From assembly GCA_027036755.1 (NCBI GenBank), contig JALWDV010000459.1, positions 1-11,035 on the forward strand: a DNA stretch of 11,035 nt, given 5' to 3'. The notes under the pieces were generated by a model. It searched no databases, was not told the origin of the DNA, and saw only the letters and a list, made by a program, of their open reading frames with translations. Both the position numbers and the translations under genes were made by a program. Shown piece by piece: positions 1 to 6,341 of this stretch; position 1 is the stretch's first letter, and each line of letters starts with the position of its first letter. Source of the DNA: Anaerolineae bacterium (GTDB lineage: Bacteria; Chloroflexota; Anaerolineae; J102).

Positions 1-126
1 GCAAAGCACGTCAAACGTAAAGCGTCAAACGTCAAAACGTGGCGAAAAAGGCTCTTTTTGACGTTTGACGTATGACGTTTGACGGAGAAATTGTAAAGAT
101 GGTTTTGAATGAGAATGAACCATGCC
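1..126 (+). mobile_element. MITE copy 1, left end outside the window
   Basis: This stretch matches 6399-6524 over all 126 bases with only two differences (position 47, a here and c there; position 71, t here and g there). Homology stops exactly at the terminal TGAACCATGCC (116-126), which is the inverted-repeat end of the complete element at 6342-6524. About 57 bp of the left end therefore lie before base 1. It holds a long imperfect palindrome: arms 9-37 and 56-84 pair at 26 of 29 positions around an 18-nt loop, and are built from repeated CGTCAAACGT units. It contains no coding capacity; open frames read through it are artefacts of the repeat. Confidence 0.8.
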
Positions 127-407
127 GTAATCGGTGACTACCAGGCGAGGCCTGCTGAGCCAACGTTCAAGACTGCGTTCTTCAGTTTTGCAGCCCTGGC
201 CGCTGGACCTGGCCCCCACCCCGGCCCTCCCCGCCAGTCGCATCGCTCCTTTGCAAGGGAGGGAGCCGCTGGTTTGCAAAGGATTTTTTCAGACGAAGAT
301 GACATCCCCCCGCTTGCGGGGGGGACTGAGGAGGGCTTTCTCTCGCAAACGTGAAAACCTCAAAAAAAGGAAGTAATTTTTAGACGCTCACTTACTCGCA
401 CCTCCCA
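127..407. other. Gene-less spacer upstream of flippase gene
   Basis: I see no gene here. The stretch has C-rich low-complexity sequence around 205-235, a short imperfect hairpin near 246-260 (CTCC/GGAG arms), and a strong GC hairpin at 306-323 (CCCCCCGC, TT, GCGGGGGG). No T-run follows the hairpin, so it is not a classical terminator. The composition resembles decayed dispersed repeats. No promoter could be recognised for the downstream gene, and no Shine-Dalgarno sequence lies within 20 nt of its ATG. Confidence 0.5.
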
Positions 408-1628
408 ATGTCCCGCACCGTCGCCCGCAACACCCTTTTTCTCAGCGCCGCCCAGGGGATTCGCATCATCCTGGCCTTTGCGCTGATTTTGTACATCGCC
501 AATTTTTACGGACCCACCTGGCAGGGCAAATTCAGCATCCTGCTGGCGTTCTTGAACATCTTTCAGGTGATGGCCACCTTCGGGCTGCCGCGGCTGGTCA
601 CCCGCAACGTGGCCCGGGATTATGAGCAGAGCAATCATTACTATTGGGCGGGCCTGGCCGCTCAGGGACTGACCACCCTGGGGGTGATGGCCGCGATGGT
701 GGGCGTGGTGGCAATCATGCCTTATCCTGCGGACACCAAATGGATGTTGTGGGTGGCGGTGCTGGCGCTGCCCCTGTTCACGCTCTATTCCCTGGCCGGA
801 GCCCTGCTGCGGGCCATCGAGAAGATGCAATATCTGGTCTACGCCGAGATGCTCAGCGCCACGGCCCAACTGATCACGGCCATCCTGCTGCTATCGTCGG
901 GCGGCGGGGTCATCGTGTTGGCAGTGATCCGGGTGGCGGGCATCGGGCTGGCTGCGCTGATGGTGACTCTGGCCGCGCTGCATCTGCGGCTGGTGCGCCG
1001 CCCCCGCTGGGATTTCGCTTTCGCCCGCAAGCTGCTGCGGGAATCGCTGGATTTCTTCGGCATGGCCGCGTTCGACGCGCTCACCCAGCGGCTGGATGTG
1101 CTGGCGCTTTCGGTCATCGCGGGCGAGGCGGCCACGGGCGTGTATGACGCCGCGTTTCAGCTCATCAAGGTGGTGATGACCCTGATTCTCTCCTTCACCG
1201 ACGCGGTGTATCCGGCCATCTCCCGGCTGTATGCCCATGAGCGGGGCGCGTTTCGGGCGGCCATGCACAAATATCTCAAATGGGGTCTGGCCGCGCTGTT
1301 GCCCGCGGCCGCGGGCCTGACGCTGCTGGCGCCTTTCGTCATCCGGCTGCTCTACCATCGACAGGGCTATGAGGATGCGGTGCAAGTGTTGCAGATTCTG
1401 GCCTGGGCCATCCTGGTTTACTTCATCTACATCTTCCTTTCTCGGGCGCTGATGGCGAGCAATCGGCAGCGGGCGGCCTTTTTCGTGACTGCGTTCATGG
1501 CGGCCGCGGGCCTGGGCCTGCTGACCGCGGGCGTGCATTTGTGGGGAGCAATGGGCGCGGCCGCGGGCCTGTTGGCCATGTACGGGCTGGGATCGCTGCT
1601 CACCGGGCGCTTGACGCGGGATTTTTAG
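408..1628 (+). CDS. MOP-superfamily oligosaccharide flippase (Wzx-like)
   Basis: The 406-residue protein is almost entirely hydrophobic, with about 12 predicted membrane helices (roughly residues 9-33, 41-62, 78-105, 111-135, 144-163, 167-193, 213-238, 247-272, 289-316, 323-350, 356-376 and 379-400). This is the layout of polysaccharide biosynthesis transporters of the MOP superfamily, which flip lipid-linked glycans across the inner membrane. Supporting details are the early arginine-bearing first helix, the loop motif around GEAATGVYDAAF (239-250) and a charged mid-protein loop after helix 6 (RRPRW). It is slightly shorter than many 14-helix relatives. The ATG at 408 is the only good start, because an in-frame TAG lies at 381-383; no Shine-Dalgarno sequence precedes it. 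No glycosyltransferase or polymerase gene is in the window, so its substrate is unknown. Confidence 0.85.
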   Translation: MSRTVARNTLFLSAAQGIRIILAFALILYIANFYGPTWQGKFSILLAFLNIFQVMATFGLPRLVTRNVARDYEQSNHYYWAGLAAQGLTTLGVMAAMVGVVAIMPYPADTKWMLWVAVLALPLFTLYSLAGALLRAIEKMQYLVYAEMLSATAQLITAILLLSSGGGVIVLAVIRVAGIGLAALMVTLAALHLRLVRRPRWDFAFARKLLRESLDFFGMAAFDALTQRLDVLALSVIAGEAATGVYDAAFQLIKVVMTLILSFTDAVYPAISRLYAHERGAFRAAMHKYLKWGLAALLPAAAGLTLLAPFVIRLLYHRQGYEDAVQVLQILAWAILVYFIYIFLSRALMASNRQRAAFFVTAFMAAAGLGLLTAGVHLWGAMGAAAGLLAMYGLGSLLTGRLTRDF

Positions 1629-1681
1629 CGGGCGGGCTTCCAGTTCAATGGAGTTTCTGGGGGCGCGATGGCGTCCACGGT

Positions 1682-1715
1682 AGACTTCGGAGGTCTGCCG
1701 ACACCTCCGAAGTCT
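1682..1715 (+). terminator. Strong hairpin, possible terminator of the flippase gene
   Basis: AGACTTCGGAGGT (1682-1694) and ACCTCCGAAGTCT (1703-1715) form a perfect 13-bp stem around the loop CTGCCGAC. It starts 54 bp after the flippase stop codon and is followed by only two further Ts, so it is a weak fit to an intrinsic terminator. It may equally be one member of a dispersed palindromic repeat family. There is no other terminator candidate for this gene. Confidence 0.45.
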
Positions 1716-1778
1716 TTGGCCAGAGCAACGCCCATAACCGCAAAAGCGAAAAAGGAGATTTCACGCCATCTTTCTTGG

Positions 1779-1829
1779 CGAAACCAATCTTTTTCCCTTG
1801 GCGTCTTTGCGACTTTGCGACTTTGCGTG
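1779..1829 (+). repeat. Dispersed CTTTGCG-type repeat, copy 1
   Basis: This copy matches 6275-6317. Both run from CGAAACCAA through a T-rich tract and CCCT to GGCGTCTTTGCGACTTTGCGTG. This copy carries one extra tandem ACTTTGCG unit. Such sequences are typical non-coding dispersed repeats of Chloroflexota-like genomes and generate many false short ORFs. It lies between convergent 3' ends. Confidence 0.6.
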
Positions 1830-1880
1830 GGGTGCGTCCCAAATGAGTTGAAAAGTTAGACTCCACTGCAAAAAGGTCAT

Positions 1881-1991
1881 TTCACCACGGAGACGCGGAG
1901 GACACGGAGAAAAGAGTGGCAGTTCACAGAGAAATTCCTCTCCAAGTCTCACCTTTTTCTTCCTCCGTGCGCTCTGCGCCTCCGTGGTGAA
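1881..1991. repeat. Palindromic dispersed repeat of the CACCACGGAG type
   Basis: TTCACCACGGAG (1881-1892) and CTCCGTGGTGAA (1980-1991) are perfect 12-bp inverted repeats around a roughly 87-nt interior that is itself partly complementary (GGACACGGAGAAA against TTTCTTCCTCCGTG). The symmetry continues outward weakly as ACTGCAAAAA / TTTTTTTTCAGT. No gene is present. The element sits between the convergent flippase gene and the membrane-protein operon. Confidence 0.7.
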
Positions 1992-2054
1992 GTTTTTTTT
2001 CAGTACAGCCAAGTTAAAATAATCCATTCATTAACGGGGCGCTTCGCGCCCGCG

Positions 2055-2167
2055 GCCAGCGCCGGGGAATGAAGTCCCCCGGCTAGGAACAGCGCCCCTG
2101 CGGGGCTAGCCGGATTTATCCGGCGCTGTTTTGTAGCCCGGCGACTTCATCGCCGGGCGGACGTGGC
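2055..2167 (-). repeat. 113-bp REPIN-like structured repeat, copy A
   Basis: The reverse complement matches 10895-11007 at 108 of 113 positions. Read on the minus strand it has three modules. The first is a 9-bp hairpin with loop TGAAG. The second is a central branched structure closed by ACAGCGCC/GGCGCTGT, containing GCCGGAT-AA-ATCCGGC and a CCCC-GCA-GGGG hairpin. The third is a 9-bp hairpin with loop CTTCA, in which one stem pair is G-T. The outer hairpins are inverted relative to one another, as in REPIN elements. It begins 83 bp downstream of the stop codon of the minus-strand gene at 2250-2924, so it could also lie in that gene's 3' UTR. Confidence 0.75.
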
Positions 2168-2186
2168 AAACGCTTCAACCGAAAAA

Positions 2187-2223
2187 GGACGCACCCCTTT
2201 ACGTGAGACGAAACTTTTTAGCA
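2187..2223. repeat. GGGTGCGTCC box (minus strand) plus GTGAGACRAAAC repeat fragment
   Basis: GGACGCACCC (2187-2196) is the reverse complement of the 10-mer found at 1830-1839 and 10810-10819. The following GTGAGACGAAACTTTTT segment matches 6314-6330 with one change (GAGACA there). Both are pieces of dispersed non-coding repeats lying 3' of the operon. Confidence 0.45.
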
Positions 2224-2249
2224 TATCCGAGATTTGGTTTATGCGCCCG

Positions 2250-2924
2250 CTAAAACCACAACCCCAGCAGCCACTGCACCCGATCGATGAGCAGGGTGAT
2301 GCGAGCGCCCGCGGTGCTGGCCAGCAACGCGCCCAAAGCCAGCATCAGCGCCCAATAGCCCCACAAACGCCAGCCTTGCAGCAGTTTCATCACCCAGATT
2401 TGTTCTTCTTCCTCATCCTCTTCCGCTATATCCAGGCCCGGAAGCAGATAAAGCAACACGCCCAGACTGGTCAACGCGGCCAGCACCACGCTGAGCGCGT
2501 CCAGCGCGGGAAAATGCGGGAAGAATTGCCAGCGCAGCGCGGCCACGCCCATCAACTGGGGCAGCAGCGAGCCGCGCATGGCTCCGGCCAGCGCCAGCGC
2601 CCCCCCCACGCCCGTCAGCATCCCCAACGGCAGTAGCCCCCACGCCCGAATTTCGGGCCGCGAGGCGAATCGCAGCAACAGCAGCGCAGACAGCGCAACA
2701 GAGACGACGACCACGCCGAATTGGAGGGGATTGCGGAGCTCGGCGGCGGACAGCGCCGGGAGAATCACCTGGCGCAGGGCAACCGCGGCGACATAGCCTG
2801 CGCCCGCTCCCAACAGCAGCATAGAGGCCCAGCGAAAGGCCGGGTTGGGCCCAAACGCCCGACTGAAAATCATCAGGGTCAGGGCCGAGGCCAGGAGAAT
2901 GCCGAGAATGTGAGAAATGGACAT
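2250..2924 (-). CDS. Six-helix membrane protein of unknown function (last gene of operon)
   Basis: This is an unrecognised 224-residue integral membrane protein. Helices are predicted at about residues 5-23, 31-51, 67-86, 94-115, 143-162 and 187-205, with a possible short seventh segment near 210-223. An acidic cluster (EEDEEEE, 168-174) sits in the loop before the last long helix. It has no catalytic motif I can name. The start is the ATG at 2922-2924, without a clear Shine-Dalgarno sequence. It is separated from the upstream zinc-ribbon gene by 107 bp occupied by an inverted-repeat element (2993-3075). It may therefore be co-transcribed but less tightly coupled than the genes upstream of it. 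The hydrophobic profile and consistent minus-strand frame support a real gene. Confidence 0.75.
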   Translation of the reverse strand: MSISHILGILLASALTLMIFSRAFGPNPAFRWASMLLLGAGAGYVAAVALRQVILPALSAAELRNPLQFGVVVVSVALSALLLLRFASRPEIRAWGLLPLGMLTGVGGALALAGAMRGSLLPQLMGVAALRWQFFPHFPALDALSVVLAALTSLGVLLYLLPGLDIAEEDEEEEQIWVMKLLQGWRLWGYWALMLALGALLASTAGARITLLIDRVQWLLGLWF

Positions 2925-2992
2925 GGGAACCGGTTATTTGCGAAGCAATGGTAACTGCTCAGGTAGCCTGATTCGGCCTGGAAAATGTCTTG

Positions 2993-3075
2993 CCACGAAG
3001 GCTCGAAGGAACGAAGACACGAAGAAAATCCTTATTTCTCACCCTTCGCGCCTTCGTGTCGTCGTGTCTTCGTGG
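2993..3075. repeat. Palindromic dispersed repeat of the CACGAAGACACGAAG type
   Basis: CCACGAAG (2993-3000) pairs with CTTCGTGG (3068-3075), and GACACGAAG (3016-3024) pairs with CTTCGTGTC (3052-3060), giving a long imperfect hairpin. It lies between two genes of the minus-strand operon and overlaps the last codons of the zinc-ribbon gene, supplying its stop codon. In the transcript it would form a stem-loop between the fourth and fifth cistrons. Confidence 0.75.
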
Positions 3076-4264
3076 ATTTTGGCCTTGCTACGTTAGTAGT
3101 TACAAGCAACGACCGAAAAGCGGCCAGGAAGATCATCCCGAGCAGCGCCAGCAGCGCCAGGGTTTGCGCGGTTGTCTGGGCGTAAGCCGGGCCTTTTTGC
3201 CCGAGCAGGATTTCGTAAGCCAACGCGTCGGGATAGCCGGAGAGCAACGCCTTGATCTGACGGGTCTGCTCATAGGGCCGCAGCGCCGGAGCCGCCGCTC
3301 CCGAGGCCGCGACGAGCAGCGGCGTTTGCGAGCGCGCCGCGGTTTGCTCCACCCACTCCTGGGCGCTCGCCACATCCGAGCTGAATTCGATGATCAGGTC
3401 GAAGGCGTCGATGGTCTGGGCGGGATGCAGGCCCGTGGACTGGGCGCTCATCGCCGGCCGATTGGAGGCGATAACCGGGGAGAGGGTCAGCGAGCGCAAG
3501 GCCGCGCTTTCGCCCGGAATGAAACCGAAGCTCGCGGGTGGCGGGCCCGCGGACGCGTCCAGGGGCCGCAAGCGGTTGCTGAGGGCCAGGGCGTCATCGG
3601 CCACGTTGGGGCCAAAGGGGCGCAGGCTCATAAACGCCATCCTGGCCCCCTTCCGCCGCAAGTGTTGCAGGATGGGCTGGGCCAGAAGCTGGATTTCTCC
3701 CTGGGTGGCGGGGTCGTAATCCCAGGCCAGGAGCACGCGGGCGTTGGGCGGGAGGATTTCGATGAAGGCGTAGGCGTTCTTCACCGAGGGCCGCAAAGGC
3801 GCTTCCGCCGCAGCCATCAGGTTCCAGAGGCTGCCGAACAGGATGAGGAGGAAGAAAATTCCGGCAATGATGGGCAGGGCATAGCTTCGACCCTCTGGGC
3901 TTGGGGACGAGACGAATGTCGGCGCCCGCGCCGGACGGGCGCTGGAAGCGGGAGCATCATCGGGCGTCTCGCTGGCGACGGTCGCTGCCGCCGCGCCTGC
4001 GGCAATGGCGGCTGCAGGAGTCCCCTCCGGTTGAGGCGCTTCCCCTCTTTCGGGCGCGGATAGATGCTCTGGCAGCAAGCTCGCTGGCACGCGATGGGCG
4101 GGATCATGCAGTGCGCCCGATGTAATCACCGGCTCCGCCGGGATCAGCCCCTGAATCTGACTCAGCAACCGGGGCGGCTTGCCTGCGGGCGGCAATGGCT
4201 CGCCGCAGTGTTGGCAAATTTCTGCGCCATCGGGATTTTCCTTTCCGCAATGCGGACAGATCAT
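3032..4264 (-). CDS. Zinc-ribbon membrane protein with extracytoplasmic domain
   Basis: The 410-residue protein opens with a treble-clef zinc ribbon: C3-x2-C6 and C17-x2-C20, each pair in a CxHCG or CQHCG setting. An Ala/Pro-rich linker (about 30-125) follows, then a membrane helix (about 128-150), a soluble domain of about 210 residues (155-365) and a second helix (about 368-384). The soluble domain alternates beta strands (ARVLLAWDYD, FDLIIEFSS, TPLLVAA) with helices, as in Rossmann-like folds. I cannot assign a family or active site. The zinc ribbon should be cytoplasmic and the domain extracytoplasmic. The start is firm: AGGAGG lies 7 nt upstream, and the ATG overlaps the preceding TGA. 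About 15 C-terminal residues (from STKTRRHEG onward) are encoded by the inverted repeat at 2993-3075. Confidence 0.8.
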   Translation of the reverse strand: MICPHCGKENPDGAEICQHCGEPLPPAGKPPRLLSQIQGLIPAEPVITSGALHDPAHRVPASLLPEHLSAPERGEAPQPEGTPAAAIAAGAAAATVASETPDDAPASSARPARAPTFVSSPSPEGRSYALPIIAGIFFLLILFGSLWNLMAAAEAPLRPSVKNAYAFIEILPPNARVLLAWDYDPATQGEIQLLAQPILQHLRRKGARMAFMSLRPFGPNVADDALALSNRLRPLDASAGPPPASFGFIPGESAALRSLTLSPVIASNRPAMSAQSTGLHPAQTIDAFDLIIEFSSDVASAQEWVEQTAARSQTPLLVAASGAAAPALRPYEQTRQIKALLSGYPDALAYEILLGQKGPAYAQTTAQTLALLALLGMIFLAAFRSLLVTTNVARPKSTKTRRHEGAKGEK

Positions 4265-4914
4265 GGCTGCTCCTCCTCGCGTTCTGCAGGACGACGCGCG
4301 GAGATGGCGCTCGGGAAGAGCTTCAGAAAGATGGCCAGGATGACGCCTGTCGCCAATCCCAGAATGACGCCGCGAAACGCGGCCGCGGCCGGGCCGATGA
4401 GCAGATCATGCCGGAAGGCGGCCAGTATCGGGAAGGCCGCAACCAACGCGGGAATCTGGCCCAAGAGCACGATGACCAGCCCCAGGAAGAGCAGCATCCC
4501 CCCGAGATCGCGCACGTCGAGATGTTGGAACAGGGCGTAAGCCAGAAAGATGGGCAGCAGCGCAAAGATGGCCGCCATGCCCGGAGCCAGCATCCAGTGA
4601 TACAGCCATCCGCCCAGCCCCGATTGCCCCCCCCCGGGCAAGACGCCGGCGATGAACGCGACGATGAACCCCACCGCCAGCAAGATGCTGCCGACGTCGC
4701 CATCTTTCGCCCGTTTTACATGCCGTCCCGCCAGATTGAATGCCGCCAGCAACAGCGCGACGCCGCTGACCAGGATGACGGTCTTCAGCAAAAATTGCGC
4801 GGGAGCCGTGAGAAATGAATCCGGGAAAAAATAGTTGCCAAACGCCATCGCCCCGGCGATGAACGCCAGGAGGATGGCGATAAATTCGGGCGGACGTCGG
4901 GCGGAATCGTTCAT
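4261..4914 (-). CDS. Six-helix membrane protein of unknown function
   Basis: This is an unrecognised 217-residue protein with predicted helices at about 11-29, 41-61, 75-93, 110-130, 138-158 and 180-200, and a charged C-terminal tail (ARRPAEREEE). The ATG at 4912-4914 is preferred. A GTG at 4948-4950 would add 12 residues but would overlap the upstream gene by 22 bp; neither start has a Shine-Dalgarno sequence. With the ATG, the gene begins 14 nt after the upstream stop. Its TGA overlaps the ATG of the zinc-ribbon gene, and its last codons contain that gene's Shine-Dalgarno sequence, so the two are probably translationally coupled. It resembles the gene at 2250-2924 in size and helix number, but I see no clear sequence similarity between them. 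Confidence 0.78.
   Translation of the reverse strand: MNDSARRPPEFIAILLAFIAGAMAFGNYFFPDSFLTAPAQFLLKTVILVSGVALLLAAFNLAGRHVKRAKDGDVGSILLAVGFIVAFIAGVLPGGGQSGLGGWLYHWMLAPGMAAIFALLPIFLAYALFQHLDVRDLGGMLLFLGLVIVLLGQIPALVAAFPILAAFRHDLLIGPAAAAFRGVILGLATGVILAIFLKLFPSAISARRPAEREEEQP
4272..4277 (-). promoter_or_regulatory. Shine-Dalgarno AGGAGG of the zinc-ribbon gene
   Basis: CCTCCT on the plus strand gives AGGAGG seven nucleotides before the ATG at 4264, inside the 3' end of the preceding gene. It is the only strong ribosome binding site in this operon and fixes the start of the zinc-ribbon protein. Confidence 0.75.
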
Positions 4915-4928
4915 AAAGGCGTCTGGGA

Positions 4929-5342
4929 TTAGGTGAATGTCAACATCCACAACAAAAGAAAGAATAAACCCAACAGAATCACAAAGGCCGAGATGGTCCA
5001 GCTCAGCCGCAAGGTGGCCCTGTCATCGACTTCCTTCGCGCCCGGGTGCATTGCGGCGGCCAGGCCCGTCGCTTCGGGCTCATCTTCATCCCCCAGCGCC
5101 GACAGCAGCCGCCTGAGCCCGGCGGGCAGATAGCCTGCACCCGCGACCAGGGATGATCCCTCGTTCAGGCCTGTCAGCGGCAACGTCATGCGGCCGGGAT
5201 CGTATCGTCTTTGTTGATAAAGGAACTCTTCTTCCTCCCCGGGCCCCGTCGTTTCTCTCGGAAATCGGAGCTGCAGGAAGATGGCGATGAGGGCGATCAC
5301 CGCCAACAGGGTGAGGGCAAGGATATCGATGGACGCTGACAT
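4929..5342 (-). CDS. Two-helix membrane protein of unknown function
   Basis: This is a 137-residue protein with one hydrophobic segment at each end (about 5-26 and 114-135). Between them is a polar loop of roughly 85 residues with acidic clusters (GEEEEF near 35-40 and DEDEPE near 85-90). The loop is presumably the functional part, but I do not recognise it. The ATG at 5340-5342 is chosen because it places the first hydrophobic helix at the N terminus and begins 11 nt after the upstream stop; the open frame extends further but would overlap that gene. No Shine-Dalgarno sequence is visible, consistent with coupling to the upstream cistron. The gene ends 14 nt before the next start. Confidence 0.72.
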   Translation of the reverse strand: MSASIDILALTLLAVIALIAIFLQLRFPRETTGPGEEEEFLYQQRRYDPGRMTLPLTGLNEGSSLVAGAGYLPAGLRRLLSALGDEDEPEATGLAAAMHPGAKEVDDRATLRLSWTISAFVILLGLFFLLLWMLTFT

Positions 5343-5353
5343 GGCGGAATCGG

Positions 5354-5530
5354 TTAGCGGTTCGAGTGCAGCGTGTCGTCCTGGTGGATGAGCCATCGGG
5401 CCCAATTTTGCGTGATCTGGGGCAAAAACGGCGACGCGGCCAGCAGCAGTTCGCCTGCGAAAAACAGCAACGGCCGATAGGTCTCTGTCAGGATGTTCAG
5501 GGGCAACGTGCGTCGCGTTTTCATGGGCAT
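5354..5530 (-). CDS. Small single-helix protein, first gene of the operon
   Basis: A 58-residue protein with a basic N terminus (MPMKTRRTLP), one hydrophobic stretch at about 19-38 and a polar tail rich in tryptophan and aspartate. It is unrecognised. The ATG at 5528-5530 or the one at 5522-5524 may be the start; the open frame continues a little further upstream to 5560. It is retained because it sits 11 nt before the next cistron of a tightly packed membrane-protein operon. No clear promoter or Shine-Dalgarno sequence precedes it. Confidence 0.5.
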   Translation of the reverse strand: MPMKTRRTLPLNILTETYRPLLFFAGELLLAASPFLPQITQNWARWLIHQDDTLHSNR

Positions 5531-5935
5531 AAGGTTATCACGCCATCGGGCGTGGCGCAAGAGGATGCGCGACGGAAATTAAACGGGCGTTGCATATTTG
5601 AATAACTTGCGTCTTCGTTTCCTCTTCTCCTTCGTGGCAAAAGAGGACGATTGGGGGCAACGCCCCTGGCAGGTGCAAGAAATGTAAAAATTGCCAAAAG
5701 GCCCCTTAATTATTCCGGAACGGGAAGGAACATTACTGACTGTTCAGGAGATATACTTGCCGTTTGCGGCAACGACCAGTATAGTAACAGGAAAGTCTAA
5801 TGCGAGAGGATGCGTTGAAATCCAGCTATAGATGGTTGCCTCATGCTGGATGGAGCAAATGGCAAAACCGGCCTACGGACTTCCATATCTGCTGAGTCGT
5901 TTTTATGGCCCAGACAAAACAAACCGAACCGCTGT

Positions 5936-5963
5936 CGCGGCGAGAAATTTTTATCTCGTCGCG
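5936..5963. repeat. 10-bp hairpin with AT-rich loop
   Basis: CGCGGCGAGA (5936-5945) and TCTCGTCGCG (5954-5963) pair at nine Watson-Crick positions plus one G-T, around the loop AATTTTTA. No gene ends close by. It could be a protein-binding palindrome, a remnant of a mobile element end, or part of a dispersed repeat. Confidence 0.5.
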
Positions 5964-6274
5964 CCAAGCGCCCAAAAAACCGCGCAGGTGGGGACAGACC
6001 CGTCGATCTACAATCGTTTCATCCTCATATCTCCTCTTCATGTAACTGCTTACGCACCTGATCAGGGAGTCGCGAAGTGCTTGAAGTTTTACGAAGACAT
6101 GAAAAAATAAGAAACGCGTCGTGTCTTCAATCGCTTCACGTCTTTATGGCGAAATGTGGCAGGTCGCCTGAACAGTTGATTTCGGCTCCCCTGGAAAAAC
6201 ACTCATTACCTCATTACATAGACGCCAGGATTGCAGAGGCGGGAAAAGGGCAGATTCCGAGCTGTATTTCTTTA

Positions 6275-6317
6275 CGAAACCAACCTTTTTTCCCTGGCGT
6301 CTTTGCGACTTTGCGTG
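6275..6317 (+). repeat. Dispersed CTTTGCG-type repeat, copy 2
   Basis: This is the second copy of the repeat at 1779-1829, lacking one tandem ACTTTGCG unit. It continues into GTGAGACAAAACTTTTT, which also occurs near 2205-2220. Its CCTGGCGTCT (6293-6302) pairs with AGACGCCAGG at 6220-6229, so the repeat is half of a larger palindrome. The MITE target site lies 16 bp downstream. Confidence 0.6.
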
Positions 6318-6333
6318 AGACAAAACTTTTTTT

Positions 6334-6341
6334 CATTAGAG
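6334..6341. repeat. Target site duplication, left (CATTAGAG)
   Basis: CATTAGAG directly abuts the left inverted repeat of the MITE and is repeated exactly at 6525-6532. Bases outside the 8-mer differ, so the duplication is exactly 8 bp. Confidence 0.85.

Larger units (their letters stand above)
5531..6341. other. Gene-less region between divergent transcription units
   Basis: This stretch should hold the promoters of the leftward membrane operon and possibly of the rightward surface-protein unit; I cannot place either confidently. It has several short palindromes: GGGGC-AAC-GCCCC (around 5654-5666), TTGCCG-TTTG-CGGCAA (5757-5772), a 10-bp hairpin at 5936-5963, GAAGACA/TGTCTTC (6093-6099 and 6122-6128), and AGACGCCAGG/CCTGGCGTCT (6220-6229 and 6293-6302). 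Open frames crossing it lack ribosome binding sites and pass through these palindromes, so I do not call genes. Near 6334 it runs into the left flank of the complete MITE. Confidence 0.6.

Noticed and set aside
1..84. A CRISPR-like array suggested by repeated CGTCAAACGT units
   Set aside because: The units are contiguous and arranged as an inverted repeat inside a MITE, with no regular unique spacers.
360..869. A 169-codon minus-strand frame over the flippase gene, and other frames within it
   Set aside because: The products are rich in His, Gln, Gly and Arg with no family features. They are shadows of the 12-helix protein.
1761..2027. An 88-codon minus-strand frame containing FTTEAQSARR
   Set aside because: It is a translation of the CACCACGGAG-type dispersed repeat, a well-known source of false hypothetical proteins.
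2990..4063. A 357-codon plus-strand frame opposite the zinc-ribbon gene
   Set aside because: It is an Arg/Gly/Gln-rich shadow frame that begins inside the palindromic repeat. The minus strand has a zinc ribbon, membrane helices, a strong Shine-Dalgarno sequence and a TGA/ATG overlap with its neighbour.
4915..4950. An extended GTG start for the six-helix protein at 4261-4914
   Set aside because: It would overlap the upstream gene by 22 bp, adds a polar stretch without a ribosome binding site, and is less plausible than the ATG 14 nt after the upstream stop.
5832..6110. A 92-codon plus-strand frame in the divergent intergenic region
   Set aside because: It has no Shine-Dalgarno sequence, reads through the hairpins at 5936-5963 and 6093-6128, has an unremarkable composition and lacks any recognisable domain.
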